Positions 38,154-46,972 of a DNA stretch of 64,000 nucleotides are shown in pieces (positions within the stretch are counted from its first letter, which is position 1; each line of letters opens with the position of its first letter). The translations under genes and the position numbers were made by a program. This DNA is from Clostridium lacusfryxellense (GTDB taxonomy: Bacteria > Bacillota > Clostridia > Clostridiales > Clostridiaceae): the NCBI RefSeq assembly GCF_018861735.1, contig NZ_JAHLEB010000001.1, positions 62,001-126,000 of the forward strand, in the 5' to 3' direction. The notes beneath the pieces were generated by a model. That model was not told the origin of the DNA. It made no database searches and was given only the letters and a program-made list of their open reading frames with translations.

Positions 38154-38344
38154 TAAAATACCACCTTTCATTTTAAAAATATTCATAAAATTTAGAATAA
38201 AACACAAATAGACATTATAAAGTACATCATACTACATTTAAACATTAAATTCTACTCGGCATAATGATTAATTTTGTGATATAATTCATTAACAAAATAA
38301 ATTGTGTTAACATTTTATTTAAAGAGAACGGAGGAAAATAGAAT

Positions 38345-39373
38345 ATGAGTATGAAATATATAAAGAAAATACCAACGGCTACAGAAATTATGGAAGAAAT
38401 GCCTCTACCAAATCACATTAAAGAGATTAAAAAAAATAGGGATATGGAGATAAGGAAAGTTTTTGAGAATAAATCTGATAAGTTTCTCCTTATAATAGGA
38501 CCATGCTCGGCTGACAATGAGGACTCAGTGTGTGAATACATAGGAAAGCTTGCAGAGGTTCAAGAAAAAGTAAAAGATTCTATTATTATTGTACCTAGAA
38601 TTTATACAAACAAACCGCGAACTACAGGTGAAGGATATAAAGGCATGGCTCATCAACCAGACATAAATAAAGAACCAGATTTGGATGCAGGATTAAAGGC
38701 AATTAGAAAACTTCATTTAAAAGCATTAAGTGAATATCATATGCCTGCTGCAGATGAAATGTTATATCCAGAAAATTATACGTATCTTTCAGATTTATTA
38801 AGTTACCATGCAGTTGGAGCTCGCTCAGTTGAAAATCAGCAACATAGATTTACTGTAAGTGGTATTGATATGCCCGTAGGCATGAAAAATCCAACTGGCG
38901 GAGATTTAACTGTAATGCTAAATTCAATTAAAGCAGCGCAGATTGAACATACTTTTATATATGGAGGATTTCAGGTCGAAACATCAGGAAACTCACTTGC
39001 ACATGCTGTTTTGAGGGGCGCTGTGGATTCTTATGGTAGAAATATTCCGAATTATCATTATGAAGATTTAATACATGTTGCTAAAGAATATGAAAAACAG
39101 CAACTTCTAAATCCTTCTATTATAATAGATACTAATCATGCGAATTCAATGAAGCATTATGAAGAACAACCAAGAATAGCTAGAGAAGTGTTAATGAGTA
39201 GGAAATATGATTCACTACTCAAAAAAATGATAAAAGGATTTATGATTGAAAGTTACCTTGTGCAAGGTAAACAAGATGTAGGGTGTGGTACTTATGGAAA
39301 ATCTATAACTGATGGATGTTTAGGATGGGAAAGCACCGAAAGACTAATTTATTCTATTGCTGAAAATTTATAA
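38345..39373 (+). CDS. aroF: 3-deoxy-7-phosphoheptulonate synthase (DAHP synthase), class I
   Basis: 342 residues; condenses phosphoenolpyruvate and erythrose-4-phosphate at the entry of aromatic amino-acid synthesis. IIGPCSADNED, PRIYTNKPRTTGEGYKG, GARSVENQQHR, PVGMKNPTGGD and IDTNHANS are the conserved active-site segments of AroF/G/H-type enzymes. No fused chorismate mutase. ACGGAGG precedes it. The next gene begins five bases after the stop. Confidence 0.94.
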   Translation: MSMKYIKKIPTATEIMEEMPLPNHIKEIKKNRDMEIRKVFENKSDKFLLIIGPCSADNEDSVCEYIGKLAEVQEKVKDSIIIVPRIYTNKPRTTGEGYKGMAHQPDINKEPDLDAGLKAIRKLHLKALSEYHMPAADEMLYPENYTYLSDLLSYHAVGARSVENQQHRFTVSGIDMPVGMKNPTGGDLTVMLNSIKAAQIEHTFIYGGFQVETSGNSLAHAVLRGAVDSYGRNIPNYHYEDLIHVAKEYEKQQLLNPSIIIDTNHANSMKHYEEQPRIAREVLMSRKYDSLLKKMIKGFMIESYLVQGKQDVGCGTYGKSITDGCLGWESTERLIYSIAENL

Positions 39374-39377
39374 TAAA

Positions 39378-40655
39378 ATGAAAAATACTGATTTTAAGTA
39401 TAAAAATTATTTGCAGATTTTAAAAGAAGAGCTAATACCATCCATGGGGTGTACTGAACCAATTGCAATTGCATTTGCTGCAGCAAAAGCTAAAGAAGTA
39501 TTAGGATGTGTTCCTGAAAAAGTTATTGTAGAAGTAAGTGGGAATATTATAAAAAATGTTAAAAGTGTTATAGTTCCTAATACAGGCCATTTAAAAGGAA
39601 TAGCGGCTGCAACAGCTGCTGGGATTATAGGAGGTAAGTCTGATAGGAAACTAGAAGTTATTTCAGATATAACACAGGCGGATAAACAAAAAATTAAAGA
39701 ATATTTATCGACTTGTTCTATTGAAGTTAAGCATATTGATACACCATTTATATTTGACATACAGATGAATGTATTTTATAAAGATTCATATGTAAAAGTA
39801 AGGATTGTAAATTATCATACAAATATTATTTTGATTGAAAAGGATGGTGAGATACTTTACCACAAAGAGACAATTACTTCAAAAGAAGAAGGTCTTAGTG
39901 ATAAGGAATTACTTAGTGTAGAAGATATTGTTGATTTTGCAGATTCTGTGGATATACAAGATATAGAAGATATTATAGGTAGGCAGATTGAATTTAATTC
40001 AAAAATTGCAGAAGAAGGATTAAAAAATAATTATGGCGCGAATATAGGAAGCGTTCTAATTTCAACATATGGCTGCGATGTTAAAGTAAGAGCCAAGGCG
40101 AAGGCGGCGGCAGGGTCAGATGCCAGAATGAGTGGATGTGAGTTGCCTGTGATTATCATTTCAGGTAGTGGTAATCAGGGAATGACAGCTTCACTTCCAG
40201 TTATTGAGTACGCAAATGAATTAAAAGTTTCAAAAGAAAAACTTTATAGAGCTTTGATTATTTCGGATTTAGTTACAATACATCAAAAAACTGGTATAGG
40301 AAGACTTTCAGCATATTGTGGTGCTGTTTGTGCAGGAGCAGGAAGTGGAGCAGGTATTGCTTACCTTTATGGGGGTGGATATAGAGAGATTTCTCATACA
40401 ATTGTTAATGCATTGTCTATAGTTTCTGGAATGATTTGTGATGGTGCTAAAGCATCATGTGCGGCTAAAATTGCGGTAGCTGTAGATGCTGGAATTCTAG
40501 GGTGCTATATGTTTAAGCAAGGCCAGCAGTTTAAGGGCGGCGATGGTATTATAAAAAAAGGTGTTGAAGCTACTATATCAAATGTTGGCAAACTTGCAAA
40601 AGAGGGAATGAAAGAAACTGACATACAAATAATCAAAATTATGATTGAAGATTAA
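39378..40655 (+). CDS. cyuA: L-cysteine desulfidase / YhaM (CyuA) family protein
   Basis: 425 residues from ATG 39378; a TTG at 39357 inside aroF would add seven residues, and neither has a clear ribosome site. SMGCTEPIAIAFAAAKA at the N-terminus, GCELPVIIISGSGNQG and MICDGAKASCAAKIA near the end are typical of the UPF0597/CdsB family, in which conserved Cys hold an Fe-S cluster. Characterised members break L-cysteine into sulfide, ammonia and pyruvate. Close coupling to DAHP synthase is unexplained. Confidence 0.87.
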   Translation: MKNTDFKYKNYLQILKEELIPSMGCTEPIAIAFAAAKAKEVLGCVPEKVIVEVSGNIIKNVKSVIVPNTGHLKGIAAATAAGIIGGKSDRKLEVISDITQADKQKIKEYLSTCSIEVKHIDTPFIFDIQMNVFYKDSYVKVRIVNYHTNIILIEKDGEILYHKETITSKEEGLSDKELLSVEDIVDFADSVDIQDIEDIIGRQIEFNSKIAEEGLKNNYGANIGSVLISTYGCDVKVRAKAKAAAGSDARMSGCELPVIIISGSGNQGMTASLPVIEYANELKVSKEKLYRALIISDLVTIHQKTGIGRLSAYCGAVCAGAGSGAGIAYLYGGGYREISHTIVNALSIVSGMICDGAKASCAAKIAVAVDAGILGCYMFKQGQQFKGGDGIIKKGVEATISNVGKLAKEGMKETDIQIIKIMIED

Positions 40656-40683
40656 AAAGGAGTTCACTTATGAACTCCTTTTT
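40654..40683. terminator. Terminator (GAGTTCA family, copy 4)
   Basis: AAAAAGGAGTTCA, CTTA loop, TGAACTCCTTTTT. It overlaps the stop codon of the upstream gene. Confidence 0.88.
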
Positions 40684-40827
40684 AATTGCTCTATATATTA
40701 TAACATATCAAACTTTCTCAAATGTCAGATTAAATGTTAATAGGATATCTATTGCAGAATTTAATAATGATGATGTAACCGCTATTAATAGTGATTAGTG
40801 ATTACACCACTATGAATAAAAGCTAAT

Positions 40828-41817
40828 TTGAAAAATGAATTTGGTATAATGAAAAAATCAATTAGTAAGACAATTTCTAATGTTTCAGGAATGCTTGAAG
40901 AAGTAAAGACTTCAACAAATGTTTTGAATATACAAGCTGAAAATTTATTAGGGGCTTCTGAAGAAATGTCATCTTCAGCACAGGATATTAATGAAGCGGT
41001 TCAAGGGGTAGCTGTTGCAGCAGGTCAGCAATCTGGTGATCTTATGAATGTAAAAACTTCATTAGATAATTTCGCGGACTCATTAGATAAGATAACTTCA
41101 TCAATCAACGACGTAAACGTAAATATACACGTCATTAGCACAATGTCTGAGGATAGTAACTCGAAGTTAGAGTTTCTATTTGATTCCACTAAAACTGTAA
41201 ATGAGTCCTTTGATACAGTTAGGACTAAAGTTATAGAATTAGACAACCATGTTGGACAAGTAAATGACATAACAAATATTATAAATTCAATTGCTGAACA
41301 AACCAATTTATTGGCATTAAATGCTGCAATTGAATCTGCCCGTGCAGGTGAGGCTGGTAGAGGATTTTCTGTGGTTGCAGATGAAGTTAGAAAGCTTGCA
41401 GAACAATCTAAAATGTCCGCTAACAATATAAGTGGATTAATTTCTAGGATTAATGACGAAGCACGACTTGCGGTGAAGACTACAGATTCAGGTAAAAATA
41501 GTTTGAATGATCAAACAGTACTCATTGAAGATTCTATAAAATCATTTACTTTAATATTTAAGGCAATAAATACTATATTGCCTAGTGTTGAAGATATAAA
41601 AAAATCAATTGAAAATATAAATGTTGAGAAGGAACTAATTATCTCAAAAACATTAGATATTTCTGGAGTATCAGAAGAAAATGCGGCTTCATCAGAAGAG
41701 ATAGCAGCTTCAATACAGCAAATAAATACATCGTTTGACGAGGTATCAGAATCAGCTCAAACTCTATCAGACTTAACAAACTCTAGGATGAATGAAGTTA
41801 ATAAATTTAAGGTGTAG
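40828..41817 (+). pseudogene. Methyl-accepting chemotaxis protein, N-terminally deleted
   Basis: The signalling domain of an MCP is intact (329 codons, hairpin tip [23 protein letters not shown] given here in part: [13 protein letters not shown] and [16 protein letters not shown]) with a natural end NKFKV. The sensor, membrane segments and HAMP are gone. The frame opens after a TGA at 40813 and the only start is a TTG with no ribosome site. Probably a pseudogene; a soluble MCP-like product cannot be excluded. Confidence 0.78.
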
Positions 41818-42137
41818 TTATTACTAGACATCTTAAAGAACTTAATAAATATGTAAATTATTACACGGCAAAAACTGGTACTACATTTTCCGAATTAAAT
41901 GAAGGTAAAAGATGGATTGTTCCTAGTCAAGTAGGATGGGACATGAATCAGAGAATTACAGGTGGGATACCTAAAAATTATGGAGGATTTATGCTAGATA
42001 ATACTACATTAGTAGCAGATGCTCAGTATATGACTATGCCTAAAGGACTTAGCGCGGATAAAAATGAAGTAGTATTAAAACTAATGAAATGGCTTATGAC
42101 ACCAGAAATGCAGGCAATAACCTATGATAGCGGATAA
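41811..42137 (+). pseudogene. Extracellular solute-binding protein (sugar ABC) remnant
   Basis: About 108 codons, no start codon or ribosome site: KRWIVPSQVGWD, GGFMLDNTTLVADAQYM, MPKGLSADKNEVVLKLMKWL and TPEMQAITYDSG match the C-terminal part of family-1 sugar-binding proteins. It stops before the usual end. Fused head-to-tail to the MCP fragment, suggesting a deletion between them. Confidence 0.78.
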
Positions 42138-42138
42138 T

Positions 42139-42183
42139 AATAATAAAACTGCTGGCAAAGTGATTGTCAGCAGTTTTATTATT
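42139..42183. terminator. Intrinsic terminator between the SBP remnant and the cupin gene
   Basis: AATAATAAAACTGCTG pairs with CAGCAGTTTTATTATT over a 13-base loop; works in both directions. Confidence 0.85.
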
Positions 42184-42213
42184 AAATCCATTATAGTATA
42201 AGAAGTCATGCTT

Positions 42214-42825
42214 CTATTCAGCAGCTTCAGCAATTGCCTTAGTTTCATGAACTGTACCCTTTGGATGCTGAGGTGGAGCATAAATGGAGTACAATTTAAG
42301 TGGTTTATTACCTGTATTAATTATGTTGTGCCATTTTCCAGCAGGTATAATAATTGCGAAGTCATCATAGACTTTTTCTTGGAAATACAATCTATCTTTT
42401 CTATCCCCCATTTTAACAAGCCCTTCTCCTTCCTCAATACGTAAAAATTGATCAAGGTCTGGATGAATTTCTAAACCTATGTTTTCGCCAACCTTAATGC
42501 TCATTAAGGTAAGTTGCAAATGGGTTCCTGTCCATAAAGCGGTACGAAAAGTATTATTTTGCTTAGTAGCTTCATCGATATTTACTACAAACGGTTCTGG
42601 GCCATAATCCTTTAATTTAATTAAAACTTCATCCTCTGATTCATCAGTAAAAGGAATATTCTGATTGTTAAGCTGGTTGGAAAAGTTTGAGTTATAAATT
42701 GGTTGGTTACCACAGTAAGGGCATGGATACATTTTACAAATATTATACATATTTTGATTATACATTTGATTGTTGATGTAATAAGGGCATGGATATATTT
42801 TATTCACATTGCTCATTCCTTTCAT
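42214..42825 (-). CDS. Cupin-domain protein with Cys/Tyr/Asn-rich N-terminus
   Basis: 203 residues. The C-terminal part (about 85-195) is a cupin with EIHPDLDQFLRIEEGEG as motif 1 and IPAGKWHNIINTG as motif 2, including the metal-type His and Glu. The first 55 residues are low-complexity Asn/Tyr/Cys with repeated KIYPCPY and KMYPCPYCG, which resembles spore-coat proteins. The start could be ATG 42825 or GTG 42807, the latter placed nine bases after AAAGGA. Role in the spore surface is an inference. Confidence 0.78.
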   Translation of the reverse strand: MKGMSNVNKIYPCPYYINNQMYNQNMYNICKMYPCPYCGNQPIYNSNFSNQLNNQNIPFTDESEDEVLIKLKDYGPEPFVVNIDEATKQNNTFRTALWTGTHLQLTLMSIKVGENIGLEIHPDLDQFLRIEEGEGLVKMGDRKDRLYFQEKVYDDFAIIIPAGKWHNIINTGNKPLKLYSIYAPPQHPKGTVHETKAIAEAAE

Positions 42826-42979
42826 ATGTTTATAAAATTATCATATGCACTATGTTTAGAGAATGTGATTGTAAGTGATAATATAATGCTGCATAGTATA
42901 ATGTGAACAATATAGGCAAATAATATAAAAAACTTAAAAAATATTATAAATTATTATATACTTGGGAGTTGATTTGTAA

Positions 42980-43612
42980 GTGGCAGATATGTGGATGTGT
43001 ATAAGTAACATAAGAGGCGCTACAGAAGGTAAAGTATTTTCAAGTTATGGGGAGATCTTTCAAGTGATTGATAAAACTAGATTAGCTAGCATGGATAAAC
43101 AAATAAAATTGTTTGTTAATAAAGAAGAAATCAGTAATTTCTTTAGGAAAATAGAAAATAGCTATTCAGTTTATGGAGTATGGACTATGAAGGGTTGTAA
43201 TAATTTATTAAGGAAATTACTTAACTTGAAGTTAAAAAAGAAATTAGGTTATAGGAGAGTAAATCTAGATATTTTTGATAATATGACTCTCCATAGAATT
43301 TATACAGAATTATTATTATATATTTACAAAGTAAAGTCGGATGAACTCCTCATACAATTTTCTACTATAATAACATATCAATTAGAGTCATTAAACATGA
43401 TTTATGATAATAAAGATTTAGTTGATTTCGATGAAGAGTTCGAGCAAACAATATTACAATTTAGGAAGATATATGAGTTCTGTAATTCAATAGAAGTGAA
43501 AGCTAAATCAATTGAATCTGATTATCGAGGTGAAATAATAAAAAAACTAATGGAAAAAAGAAAAGAGATAAATAAGCTAAATATATTGATGTTAGATGAA
43601 ATTAGCAAGTGA
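42980..43612 (+). CDS. Hypothetical protein, helical
   Basis: 210 residues from GTG 42980 with TTGGGAG upstream. The N-terminal 55 residues look beta-rich (MADMWMCISNIRGATEGKVF); the rest is charged and helical with a C-terminal coiled-coil-like end. No signal or membrane segment. I do not recognise a family. Confidence 0.55.
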   Translation: MADMWMCISNIRGATEGKVFSSYGEIFQVIDKTRLASMDKQIKLFVNKEEISNFFRKIENSYSVYGVWTMKGCNNLLRKLLNLKLKKKLGYRRVNLDIFDNMTLHRIYTELLLYIYKVKSDELLIQFSTIITYQLESLNMIYDNKDLVDFDEEFEQTILQFRKIYEFCNSIEVKAKSIESDYRGEIIKKLMEKRKEINKLNILMLDEISK

Positions 43613-43776
43613 ATTATGAGTGTTAATTTATATTAGTTGTAGGTGCTACTCAAAGGGGCATTTGTGATGTATAATTAATTAGTAAAACAATAAGAAATAT
43701 CTTTTAAATATATATCGTGAATATTAATTTAAAGGTATCGCTAAATATTAAAAAATAGAAAAAAGTGGGTAAAAAT

Positions 43777-43947
43777 ATGAAAAATGATATAAACAAAAAT
43801 ATGGAAATGATGAAAAAAATTATTGAAGAGAAAAAAGCTAAATCTTCTGCGCAAAAAAATTCTAAGAGACCATCTGTCCATGGAACACAAAGCGCATCAG
43901 CTGGTAATGGTGGGGGTTTAGTTGGTAAAAATAACAGGGGGCAATAA
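43777..43947 (+). CDS. Small basic hypothetical protein
   Basis: 56 residues from ATG 43777 (a GTG at 43765 would add four). The N-terminal half is a charged helix (NMEMMKKIIEEKKAKSS); the C-terminal half is Gly/Ser/Asn-rich and disordered (GNGGGLVGKNNRGQ). It ends just before a strong terminator, supporting expression. No family recognised. Confidence 0.5.
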   Translation: MKNDINKNMEMMKKIIEEKKAKSSAQKNSKRPSVHGTQSASAGNGGGLVGKNNRGQ

Positions 43948-43970
43948 ATTTCATGGCCATTGATGACATG

Positions 43971-44007
43971 AATAAGGGTAGTTCACTTTTAGTGAACTAC
44001 CCTTATT
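43971..44007. terminator. Bidirectional terminator (GAGTTCA-like family, copy 5)
   Basis: AATAAGGGTAGTTCAC and GTGAACTACCCTTATT around TTTTA. It ends the small gene on the left and the minus-strand remnant on the right. Confidence 0.85.
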
Positions 44008-44021
44008 CATATTTACAAATA

Positions 44022-44056
44022 TTTAAATTTAATTAAGTAGAGAACAGTAATTTTTA
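44022..44056. repeat. Tail repeat, copy 3 (within the small-gene remnant)
   Basis: TTTAATTAAGTAGAGAACAG and TAATTTTT. This copy is attached to recognisable coding sequence and shows what the repeat is: the 3' end of a small gene (NYCSLLN, stop). Confidence 0.6.
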
Positions 44057-44190
44057 GCCGTTTCTTCTAGCGTAAGGTGTAATAACATTTGGATTTTAAT
44101 AACATTTTTTAAGGTTTGGTTCACTGTAGAGTCTAAACTAATTAACTCATCAATATTTGTAGCAAGAGCTATTCCACTTTGCATTAAATA
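44029..44190 (-). pseudogene. Remnant of a spore-surface-like small gene (paralogue of 52649-52993)
   Basis: The minus strand encodes ALATNIDELISLDSTVNQTL then NVIKIQMLLH, nearly identical to residues about 74-104 of the protein at 52649-52993, before diverging into LEETAKNYCSLLN and a stop. The first half of the gene is missing; the break is at the base of a long hairpin (44199-44262). Confidence 0.82.
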
Positions 44191-44198
44191 GACTTTTT

Positions 44199-44266
44199 AA
44201 GAATCCATATTATAAATATTTGTGTTTAGTTTTAATCACAAGCATTTATAATGTGGATTCTTTTTT
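44199..44266 (+). repeat. Long imperfect inverted repeat / hairpin
   Basis: AAGAATCCATATTATAAAT plus TTGTG and its complement form a stem of about 26 bp with three mismatches and a 12-base loop, then six T. It abuts the truncation point of the remnant to its left, so it may be a terminator or a small inserted palindrome. Confidence 0.55.
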
Positions 44267-44403
44267 AAATAAGATATAAAAACACATCCAAATTCATTCG
44301 TCGTTTTACCCTTTTTAGCGGCATTTAAAGTTTATTATGCTATTTGTATTTTAAGGTAATAATAGTATAATAAAGTAAACGTTTATAATGGGGGGATAAG
44401 TAT

Positions 44404-45150
44404 ATGAACGAGATTTTAAAGCAAATTAAAAATAGAAAATCCATGAGAGTATTTAAAAATAAGCCAATTAAAGCTGAACTTAAAAAAGAGATATTAAATG
44501 CAGCATTTGAGGCTCCAACTGCTGGTGCAATGATGCTTTATAGCATACTTGATATTACTGATGAAAAATTAAAGAAACAACTATCAGTAGAATGTGATAA
44601 TCAACAGTTTATTGAAAAAGCTCCTTTAATACTTATATTCCTTGCAGATTACCAAAGATGGTATGATGCTTTTGATTTGGAAAATTGCAACCCAAGAATA
44701 CCGGGGGAGGGGGATATTCTTCTTGCTTATAGTGATGCAATAATAGCTGCCCAAAACACAGTGGTAGCTGCAGAATCTTTAGGAATTGGTTCATGTTACA
44801 TTGGTGATATCATTGAGAATTGTGAAACCATTAGAGCGTTATTAGATCTTCCAGATTATGTTCTACCTGCTGCCATGTTAATTTACGGTTATCCTGTTGA
44901 TCTTCAAAAGAGTAGAAAGAAACCGGTTCGTTTCGAAGAGCAGTATATAGTGCATGAAAATAAATATCACAGACTAGATAAGGAAGAACATATAGAAATG
45001 CAAAGATTAAGAAATGAAAAGGCAGAGTTTATAAATAAAGATATTAGCGAAGATATCAAAGCTCTATGCAACCGTAAGTATATGTCTGATTTTTCACTAG
45101 AAATGAACAGATCAGCTTCTGTTTATCTTAGGAAGTTTAGAGCAGAGTAA
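44404..45150 (+). CDS. Nitroreductase-family flavoprotein
   Basis: 248-residue FMN-dependent oxidoreductase. IKNRKSMRVFKNKPI is the N-terminal FMN-binding motif, FEAPTAGAMMLYSI and GIGSCYIGDIIENCE follow, and GYPVDLQKSRKKPVRF is the C-terminal flavin site. Substrates in the family range from nitroaromatics to enones and flavins. It lies just upstream of a TetR gene and the oleate hydratase cluster; the enone reductase CLA-ER of lactobacillar fatty-acid saturation is also of this family, so a role on fatty-acid intermediates is possible. Confidence 0.87.
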   Translation: MNEILKQIKNRKSMRVFKNKPIKAELKKEILNAAFEAPTAGAMMLYSILDITDEKLKKQLSVECDNQQFIEKAPLILIFLADYQRWYDAFDLENCNPRIPGEGDILLAYSDAIIAAQNTVVAAESLGIGSCYIGDIIENCETIRALLDLPDYVLPAAMLIYGYPVDLQKSRKKPVRFEEQYIVHENKYHRLDKEEHIEMQRLRNEKAEFINKDISEDIKALCNRKYMSDFSLEMNRSASVYLRKFRAE

Positions 45151-45172
45151 TATATCACTTTAGGAGAAGTTT

Positions 45173-45763
45173 ATGAAAAAGAATGCTAAAGCTGCAATAA
45201 TTGATTCATTTAAACAATTATTAAACAATAAATCAATAGATAAGATTACAGTGAAGGGAATTTGTGAACATTGCGATGTAAACAGGCAGACTTTTTATAA
45301 TCACTTTACTGATATTATGAATGTTTTTAAATTCATATTCTTTGAGGAATTATCAATGGAAATTGCACAAAACAGAACCTTCGAAAACTGGGGGAGTGGG
45401 TTTCTGGCTACAATGAAGTATCTCAAGAAAAATTCCAAAATGATTCTACATGTATATAATTCTTCTTATTGGTCTGAAGCCAATAACTACCTTACTGACA
45501 TTTCTACCAGGTTACTAGAGGATGTAGTTGATGAGTGTGTTGATAAAATGGGAGTTAAGTTAAAGGAGAATGATAAACATTTCATAGTAAATTTTTATAG
45601 ACATGTATTTAATGGGTTAATTATAGACTGGGTAAGTGAAGGAATGGATGAGGAACCAGAAATCATCCTTAAAAAACTTTCAATCATGATAAAGGGAAGT
45701 ATTCCTCGCTCTGTGGCTACTTTTGTAAAAGAAGAAAAAAAGAATGATTTTTTTAATAGATGA
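45173..45763 (+). CDS. TetR-family transcriptional regulator
   Basis: 196 residues. The N-terminal HTH (ITVKGICEHCDVNRQTFYNHF) is followed by an all-helical ligand domain. It is 22 bases downstream of the nitroreductase, with AGGAGAAG before the ATG, so the two are one operon. It may repress this pair and the downstream oleate hydratase group, since many TetR proteins sense fatty acids; a repeated motif upstream of 45871 and 46973 is a candidate site. Confidence 0.87.
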   Translation: MKKNAKAAIIDSFKQLLNNKSIDKITVKGICEHCDVNRQTFYNHFTDIMNVFKFIFFEELSMEIAQNRTFENWGSGFLATMKYLKKNSKMILHVYNSSYWSEANNYLTDISTRLLEDVVDECVDKMGVKLKENDKHFIVNFYRHVFNGLIIDWVSEGMDEEPEIILKKLSIMIKGSIPRSVATFVKEEKKNDFFNR

Positions 45764-45796
45764 AAGTGTCTAAAATAGACACTTTCATTTTTTTGT
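45762..45796 (+). terminator. Intrinsic terminator after the TetR gene
   Basis: GAAAGTGTCT, short loop, AGACACTTTC, then ATTTTTTT. Confidence 0.9.
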
Positions 45797-45825
45797 CTAT
45801 TGAAAAGGATTAAATTGGATTATAC

Positions 45826-45839
45826 AATATAGTTATAAA
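45826..45839. promoter_or_regulatory. Shared 14-mer, copy 1 (upstream of DUF5692 gene)
   Basis: AATATAGTTATAAA, identical to 46937-46950. With flanks it resembles TACAA-N5-TTATA. May be a -10 region or a regulator site. Confidence 0.45.
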
Positions 45840-45870
45840 ATGCCAATAAATATATTAAGGGGGCAATAAT

Positions 45871-46851
45871 ATGTTTGTTTTCAACTACGCAGATGGGGCA
45901 TCAGCATTAAGTGTATGGGGTGTTTGGATATTTATTTTTATAGCACTTTTCGGTTTTAATGAAGTAGCTCGCAGATGGAAATATATTGGTTTTTTTAGCT
46001 TTGTTATTTTACCATTAATGCTTTCAATATTATGGTTTACAGTACTAAGGGATACAACTTATACGGATTGGTTTCATTTAGCAAAGGTGTATTCTTCTAC
46101 AGCCGGATGTATAGGTTTTTGGTGCATCAGGCATGTTAAATTGAAAAATAAATTGACAGGCAAAGAGTGGAGATTATCTGATAAAAAATGGGCATTATGT
46201 TTCCCACCACTTATACTTGCTATCAACATTATGGAGGCGGTAATTCGTGATTTCCAAATCGGTATTCAATACCCCGGTGGAGGAAATTTAGTGGATGAGG
46301 CCATGTATGTACTTGGCGGTCCTTGGAATTTCATGAATGGTATAGCAGGTATATTAAACATCATAACTATAACGGGATGGCTTGGAATTTGCATAAAAAA
46401 ACAGACAGCTAAAGATGGCAGTAAAGATATGTTGTGGACTGATATGTTATGGTTTTGGATAATAGCCTATGACCTATGGAATTTTGCTTATACCTATAAC
46501 TGCTTGCCAGGTCATGCTTGGTATTGCGGGCTTGCACTACTAATCGCTCCAACCCTTTGTGCATTTACTGTGGGAAAAGGGGCATGGCTGCAGCATCGTG
46601 CACAGACCCTTGCCATATGGTGTATGTTTGCACAGACCTTTCCAGCCTTCATTGATAAGGGTGCCTTTGCTGTGGCCTCATCTTACAATAAAGTACCGCT
46701 ATTTGTATTTAGTTTTGCGGCATTAGCGGTAAATCTATCAGTATTTGTATACATGATTTACAAAGTAGTTAAGACAAAAAGAAATCCTTATCTTGGTGAG
46801 CTTTATACAGATTTGAAGGCATATAAGGAAATCAAATCACTTGCGGAATAA
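45871..46851 (+). CDS. DUF5692-family membrane protein
   Basis: 326 residues with about eight hydrophobic segments and many Trp (for example WGVWIFIFIALFGFNE, WTDMLWFWIIAYDLWNF). Conserved-looking patches are YPGGGNLVDEAMY, GGPWNFMNGI and YNCLPGHAWYCG. No known function. It precedes oleate hydratase on the same strand with a separate promoter-like region, so a role in membrane lipid or fatty-acid handling is a contextual guess. Confidence 0.75.
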   Translation: MFVFNYADGASALSVWGVWIFIFIALFGFNEVARRWKYIGFFSFVILPLMLSILWFTVLRDTTYTDWFHLAKVYSSTAGCIGFWCIRHVKLKNKLTGKEWRLSDKKWALCFPPLILAINIMEAVIRDFQIGIQYPGGGNLVDEAMYVLGGPWNFMNGIAGILNIITITGWLGICIKKQTAKDGSKDMLWTDMLWFWIIAYDLWNFAYTYNCLPGHAWYCGLALLIAPTLCAFTVGKGAWLQHRAQTLAIWCMFAQTFPAFIDKGAFAVASSYNKVPLFVFSFAALAVNLSVFVYMIYKVVKTKRNPYLGELYTDLKAYKEIKSLAE

Positions 46852-46936
46852 ATATCATAGTAATATTTAAGTTTGAGAGGTTTATTTGGACACATTGGCC
46901 TTTCTGTATATTGTTATCCTCAGAATAAATTTTTAT

Positions 46937-46950
46937 AATATAGTTATAAA
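46937..46950. promoter_or_regulatory. Shared 14-mer, copy 2 (upstream of oleate hydratase gene)
   Basis: AATATAGTTATAAA again. Here the flanks complete a dyad TATAA-TATAG-TTATA, 23 bases before the start codon. Confidence 0.45.
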
Positions 46951-46972
46951 GAAATATTAGGAGGTATGTTCA

